64,000 nucleotides of DNA from Mesorhizobium sp. M4B.F.Ca.ET.058.02.1.1 (lineage in GTDB: Bacteria > Pseudomonadota > Alphaproteobacteria > Rhizobiales > Rhizobiaceae). The position numbers were made by a program, and so were the translations under genes. The stretch is taken from positions 1,426,001 to 1,490,000 of the forward strand of contig NZ_CP034450.1 of NCBI RefSeq assembly GCF_003952505.1. Direction: 5' to 3'. Positions 59,573 to 64,000 of the stretch are shown here, in pieces. Positions within the stretch are counted from its first letter, which is position 1; every line of letters starts with the position of its first letter. The notes below the pieces were generated by a model, which was given only the letters and a program-made list of their open reading frames with translations, was not told the origin of the DNA and made no database searches.

Positions 59573-60334
59573 ATGACCACTCGCCCCATCGCCCTGATCA
59601 CCGGCGGCAGCCGCGGCCTCGGCCGCAACACCGCGCTCCACCTCGCCCGCAAGGGTGTCGACGTCATCGTCACCTATCGCTCGCGCGCCGACGAAGCTGA
59701 GGCGGCTGTCGCCGAAATCGAGGCCGCCGGCGGCCGCGCCGCGGCGCTCCAACTCGATGCGGGAGCCGTCGCCACCTTCCCTGCCTTCGCCGCGGCATTG
59801 AAGAATACGCTTGAGGAAACCTGGCAGCGCGATCGCTTCGACTATCTCGTCAACAATGCCGGCACCGGCCTGCGCAAGATGATCGCCGAGACGACTGAGG
59901 AGGAATTCGACACGCTGATGAACACCCATCTCAAGGGCGTGTTCTTCCTCACCCAGGCGCTGCTGCCGCTGATCAACGATGGCGGCCGCATCATCAACAT
60001 CTCCAGCGGGCTGGCCCGCTTCGCCGCTCCCGGCTCGTCGGCCTATGCGATGATGAAGGGCGGCATCGAGGTGTTCACGCGCTATCTCGCCAAGGAACTC
60101 GGCCAGCGCGGCATCGCCGCCAACACCGTGGCGCCGGGCGCGATCGCCACCGACTTCAACGGCGGTCATGTGCGCGACAATGCCGAGATCAACCGCATGG
60201 TGGCCGGCGTCACCGCGCTCGGCCGCGCCGGCGTGGCCGACGACATCGGCCCGATGATCGCCTCGCTGCTGTCGCAGGACAATCGCTGGGTCAACGCCCA
60301 GCGCATCGAGGTATCGGGCGGGATGAATATCTAG
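59573..60334 (+). CDS. Short-chain dehydrogenase/reductase
   Basis: AAGGAG stands eight bases before ATG 59573. The 253-residue protein has the cofactor motif TGGSRGLGRN (about residues 10-19), NNAG (about 95), the catalytic serine in NISSGLA (about 144), tyrosine and lysine in SAYAMMKGG (about 157-161) and the PGAIATDF motif after it. It reduces or oxidises a small alcohol/ketone with NAD(P). Its regulator is probably the divergent LysR protein. Its stop shares CTAG with the stop of the convergent ATP-grasp gene. Confidence 0.92.
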   Translation: MTTRPIALITGGSRGLGRNTALHLARKGVDVIVTYRSRADEAEAAVAEIEAAGGRAAALQLDAGAVATFPAFAAALKNTLEETWQRDRFDYLVNNAGTGLRKMIAETTEEEFDTLMNTHLKGVFFLTQALLPLINDGGRIINISSGLARFAAPGSSAYAMMKGGIEVFTRYLAKELGQRGIAANTVAPGAIATDFNGGHVRDNAEINRMVAGVTALGRAGVADDIGPMIASLLSQDNRWVNAQRIEVSGGMNI

Positions 60335-61191
60335 GTAACCTGGCGGATCAGCCCTTCGAAGCCGTCGGCGAGATTGGCATTGCCGGCGGCGACGAAGCTC
60401 GAAAGGCGCCTGGCTCGCCCGGGGGTCTTGTTGGCATCGAGCAGCACTGCCCTGCCCTCATGCATGACAAAATCGAATTTCCCGTAGTCGAAGCCAAGTT
60501 GGCGCCTTAGCGCGCGAAGCTCGTCGGGAACCGGAACAGGTTCGCGGCGGATCGTATCGTCGCCCTTGACGAGACTTTGCGGCGAGACGTGGCGGGTGCA
60601 GCGTTCGCGTTCGCCGCAAAACAGCCAGAAGCGGGCTCCAAAGCCGTCCGGCTCCGGTTCGGGAACGAATTTTTCCACCACCAGATCCTCGCGGTCGAAC
60701 ACCGTCGTCGGAACATCGGCAAGCGAGCCATGGACACGATAGCTGTCCAAGGCTTCGAGGCGGGGAAACGGCTCCGGCTTGCCGGCGCGTCGCGACCGCC
60801 GGTTCAGCGAGCGCTCGCGCGTCCCCAGGTTGTTCAGGCTGCTCTTCACGATGACGGGCCCCTGCCAACCGTCGCCCCTGCCGATCACGGCACCGCTGAC
60901 GCGACGCTTGGAGATGTCGGTGGCGCCGATGTTGAGGCAGAAGGGAAAGGCGCGCGCGTATTCGACATATTCGGCCGGCGTCACGGTCGCGTCGACATGC
61001 AGTACCGCGATGTCGGCTTCCGGCCTGGCCGCCGTGCCGGCAAGGATCCGGACCGAATGGCCACGGCGCTTCAGCTCTTCCAGCAGGTCGAAGAGCATAT
61101 ACGGGCTGTCGCGGCGTAGCAGCAGCCCACGCCGGCTCTGAAACCGGTCGAACTCATGCGTGATGACCGCGATGCGTGCCATGCGCCCCAT
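60331..61191 (-). CDS. ATP-grasp family protein
   Basis: The 286-residue protein (ATG 61191, or ATG 61182) lacks a name I know but has ATP-grasp features: VIVKSSLNNLG (about residues 112-122, the lysine binding ATP), DLVVEKFVPEPE (about 168-179, the E/K hinge), and YGKFDFVMHEGRAVLLDANKTPG (about 236-258, acidic metal ligands and the closing D-x-N). ATP-grasp enzymes join a carboxylate to an amine or thiol through an acyl phosphate. It is divergent, with 63 bp between, from a methyltransferase gene, so the two may act on one product. Confidence 0.7.
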   Translation of the reverse strand: MGRMARIAVITHEFDRFQSRRGLLLRRDSPYMLFDLLEELKRRGHSVRILAGTAARPEADIAVLHVDATVTPAEYVEYARAFPFCLNIGATDISKRRVSGAVIGRGDGWQGPVIVKSSLNNLGTRERSLNRRSRRAGKPEPFPRLEALDSYRVHGSLADVPTTVFDREDLVVEKFVPEPEPDGFGARFWLFCGERERCTRHVSPQSLVKGDDTIRREPVPVPDELRALRRQLGFDYGKFDFVMHEGRAVLLDANKTPGRARRLSSFVAAGNANLADGFEGLIRQVT

Positions 61192-61254
61192 TGGCTTCTC
61201 GAGCGTCCTCGATTACTCGATCGAATACAATGCGCTAACCAACCCAGGGTTTGC

Positions 61255-62049
61255 ATGACAGAGCACTGGAATGCAATTCGCAAACACTGGCAGTTGCTCG
61301 GCTCGCCGTTGCGGCCGCCGGCTCAGGTGGTCGAGGCCTATGAACGCGAGCTCGAGCTTGCGCAATCGCACGTCGTCATGCTCGGCGTGACACCGGAGCT
61401 CGCCGGACTTGGCGCCACAATGATTGCGGTCGACGAGTCCGCCGACATGATCGCCGGCATCTGGCCGGGCGACACCGATATGCGCAAGGCGGTGCGAGGC
61501 GACTGGTTCGACCTGCCGTTTCCCGGTGCGAGCATCGACGCGCTGATCGGCGATGGATGTCTCTCGGCGATCGGCGACGCCGAAGCAAGACGGGCGCTTT
61601 TTTCGGCGATCGCGAGCGTGCTCAAGGCCGACGGCCGCGCCGGCATAAGGCTTTACGCCTCTCCCGAAACCCCGGACGACCCGAAGGATGTCCGCGCCCT
61701 GGCGCTGGGCGGTGGCGTCTCGACCTTCCACGAGCTCAAATGGCGCGTGGCCATGACCGCAATCAGCGGCGTGCCCGACTACATCATACCGGTGACGAGA
61801 ATCTTCGAACAATTTGAAGCGATTTTCCCCGATCGCGTGGAGCTTTCGGCGCGCACCGGATGGGACCTGCCGGTCATCGGCACCATCGACGTCTACCGCA
61901 ACTCTTCGGCTATCTACAGCTTCGCCCCGGCTGACGCGGTGATTGGCGAGGCGCATGCGTTCTTCGACAATGTCGGCGTCGTTCCGACCGGCACCTACGG
62001 GCTCGCCGAACGTTGCCCGCTGCTGGCGCTGCGCTCGCCAAGGCGCTAA
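61255..62049 (+). CDS. Class I SAM-dependent methyltransferase-like protein
   Basis: From ATG 61255 (AGGG five bases upstream) the protein has 264 residues. HVVMLGVTPELAGLG (about residues 39-53) is at the place of the SAM-binding glycine motif although the usual GxGxG is altered to GVTPEL; TMIAVDESADMI (about 55-66) supplies the acidic ribose ligand, and DLPFPGASIDALIGDGCLSA (about 84-103) is motif IV-like. The rest fits the Rossmann-type fold. Substrate unknown. It diverges from the ATP-grasp gene, and the groESL promoter follows 100 bp after its stop. Confidence 0.72.
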   Translation: MTEHWNAIRKHWQLLGSPLRPPAQVVEAYERELELAQSHVVMLGVTPELAGLGATMIAVDESADMIAGIWPGDTDMRKAVRGDWFDLPFPGASIDALIGDGCLSAIGDAEARRALFSAIASVLKADGRAGIRLYASPETPDDPKDVRALALGGGVSTFHELKWRVAMTAISGVPDYIIPVTRIFEQFEAIFPDRVELSARTGWDLPVIGTIDVYRNSSAIYSFAPADAVIGEAHAFFDNVGVVPTGTYGLAERCPLLALRSPRR

Positions 62050-62154
62050 GGGGCACCTATGAAATTCCTTCGCGATCCCATCAGCGAAAGACCGCGTTCC
62101 TGATGCGAATCCAGGCCGGGAAAAATTTCGCGCGGTTCGTTCCTTGCGCGCGCC

Positions 62155-62183
62155 TTGACTCTCGAAACCCTCCGGCCTATCTC
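62155..62183 (+). promoter_or_regulatory. Housekeeping-type promoter of groESL
   Basis: TTGACT (62155-62160) and TATCTC (62178-62183) are separated by 17 bp, a good vegetative promoter for this group. Transcription would begin about ten bases before or within the CIRCE element, so HrcA binding would block it. Confidence 0.65.
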
Positions 62184-62192
62184 AGCGCCACG

Positions 62193-62219
62193 TTAGCACT
62201 CGCCTTGCGTGAGTGCTAA
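62193..62219. promoter_or_regulatory. CIRCE element (HrcA operator)
   Basis: TTAGCACTC and GAGTGCTAA are exact inverted repeats with a nine-base spacer, the canonical CIRCE sequence. It places groESL under the HrcA heat-shock repressor and lies 63 bp before the groES start codon. Confidence 0.96.
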
Positions 62220-62281
62220 CTCATATCCGGCCTCGCCGGATGGAGGAACAGTTCTCACCGTTCTCATCGAGGAAGACACTT

Positions 62282-62578
62282 ATGGCAAAGTCCAAGTTCC
62301 GCCCGCTTCATGACCGCGTGGTCGTTCGCCGGGTCGAATCCGAATCCAAGACCGCCGGCGGGATCATCATCCCGGATACGGCGAAGGAGAAGCCGCAGGA
62401 GGGCGAGATCATCGCCGTCGGCTCCGGCGCTCGCGACGAAGCCGGCAAGCTCGTGCCGCTCGACGTCAAGGCCGGCGACCGCATCCTGTTCGGCAAGTGG
62501 TCCGGCACCGAAGTCAAGCTCAATGGCGAAGACCTTCTGATCATGAAGGAATCCGACATCATGGGCATCATCGGCTGA
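62282..62578 (+). CDS. groES: Co-chaperonin GroES
   Basis: The 98-residue protein has the GroES pattern: [40 protein letters not shown] (mobile loop that docks to GroEL) and [20 protein letters not shown]. It caps the GroEL chamber during folding. ATG 62282 is the family start; the track upstream has no ribosome-binding site except GAGGAA just before it. It is the first gene of the CIRCE-controlled operon, 69 bp before groL. Confidence 0.96.
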   Translation: MAKSKFRPLHDRVVVRRVESESKTAGGIIIPDTAKEKPQEGEIIAVGSGARDEAGKLVPLDVKAGDRILFGKWSGTEVKLNGEDLLIMKESDIMGIIG

Positions 62579-62608
62579 ACATCGGCCTCACCGTCAACTG
62601 AATCTTGA

Positions 62609-64000
<1,392 letters not shown>

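Overview
The window is 64 kb of GC-rich chromosomal DNA from an alphaproteobacterium of the Rhizobiales, most likely Mesorhizobium or a close relative. This rests on the protein types (a BacA/SbmA-type transporter, TadG-like proteins, a CIRCE-controlled groESL, many two-component, LysR, MarR and TetR genes) and on several intergenic palindromes of the kind scattered through Mesorhizobium genomes. No tRNA, rRNA, CRISPR array, prophage or complete insertion sequence was seen.

Layout. 1-9.2 kb: an SbmA/BacA-type transporter (partial), an Hpt protein, then a leftward block made of a processive-type family 2 glycosyltransferase, a membrane-anchored HEAT-repeat protein, a TPR/beta-barrel outer-membrane protein, two stand-alone receiver proteins and a 5TM hybrid histidine kinase. 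The overlapping stop/start codons show that receiver, barrel, HEAT and synthase are one transcription-translation unit. I read this as an envelope polysaccharide synthesis/export machine with its own phosphorelay; it is the best candidate here for an undescribed system. 9.2-9.8 kb: two truncated gene remnants. 9.8-16.2 kb: patatin phospholipase, a catalytic/non-catalytic M16 peptidase pair, rsmD and a pseudouridine synthase with very long disordered arms. 16.3-22.3 kb: tadA, a lipoprotein, ileS, a MipA/OmpV protein and small genes. 22.4-28.3 kb: a CYTH-CHAD protein, a class III adenylate cyclase with TPRs, ribF and a HAD hydrolase.

28.3-35 kb: three TadG-like cell-surface proteins (two with von Willebrand A domains, one with a beta-helix-like tail) around a LysE exporter. 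35-39.5 kb: GST/HxlR pair, CAP-domain lipoprotein and a PAS-GAF-GGDEF-EAL protein. 39.7-43.4 kb: a MarR-emrA-emrB efflux operon with a palindromic operator and a large structured element between emrA and emrB. 43.8-50.6 kb: an RND efflux operon in which a flavin monooxygenase gene lies between adaptor and pump. 50.6-62 kb: regulators (CadC-like TPR, AraC-GyrI, MarR-GNAT, TetR, LysR), an MFS/sugar-lactone oxidase/PLP-enzyme operon, an SDR, and a divergent ATP-grasp/methyltransferase pair. 62.1-64 kb: groES and the first 451 codons of groL behind a perfect CIRCE operator.

Starts were moved inward from the longest ORF wherever a ribosome-binding site, an overlap with the upstream stop, a signal peptide or family length supported it; each case is explained. 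Functions are inferred from motifs read by eye, with no database search.
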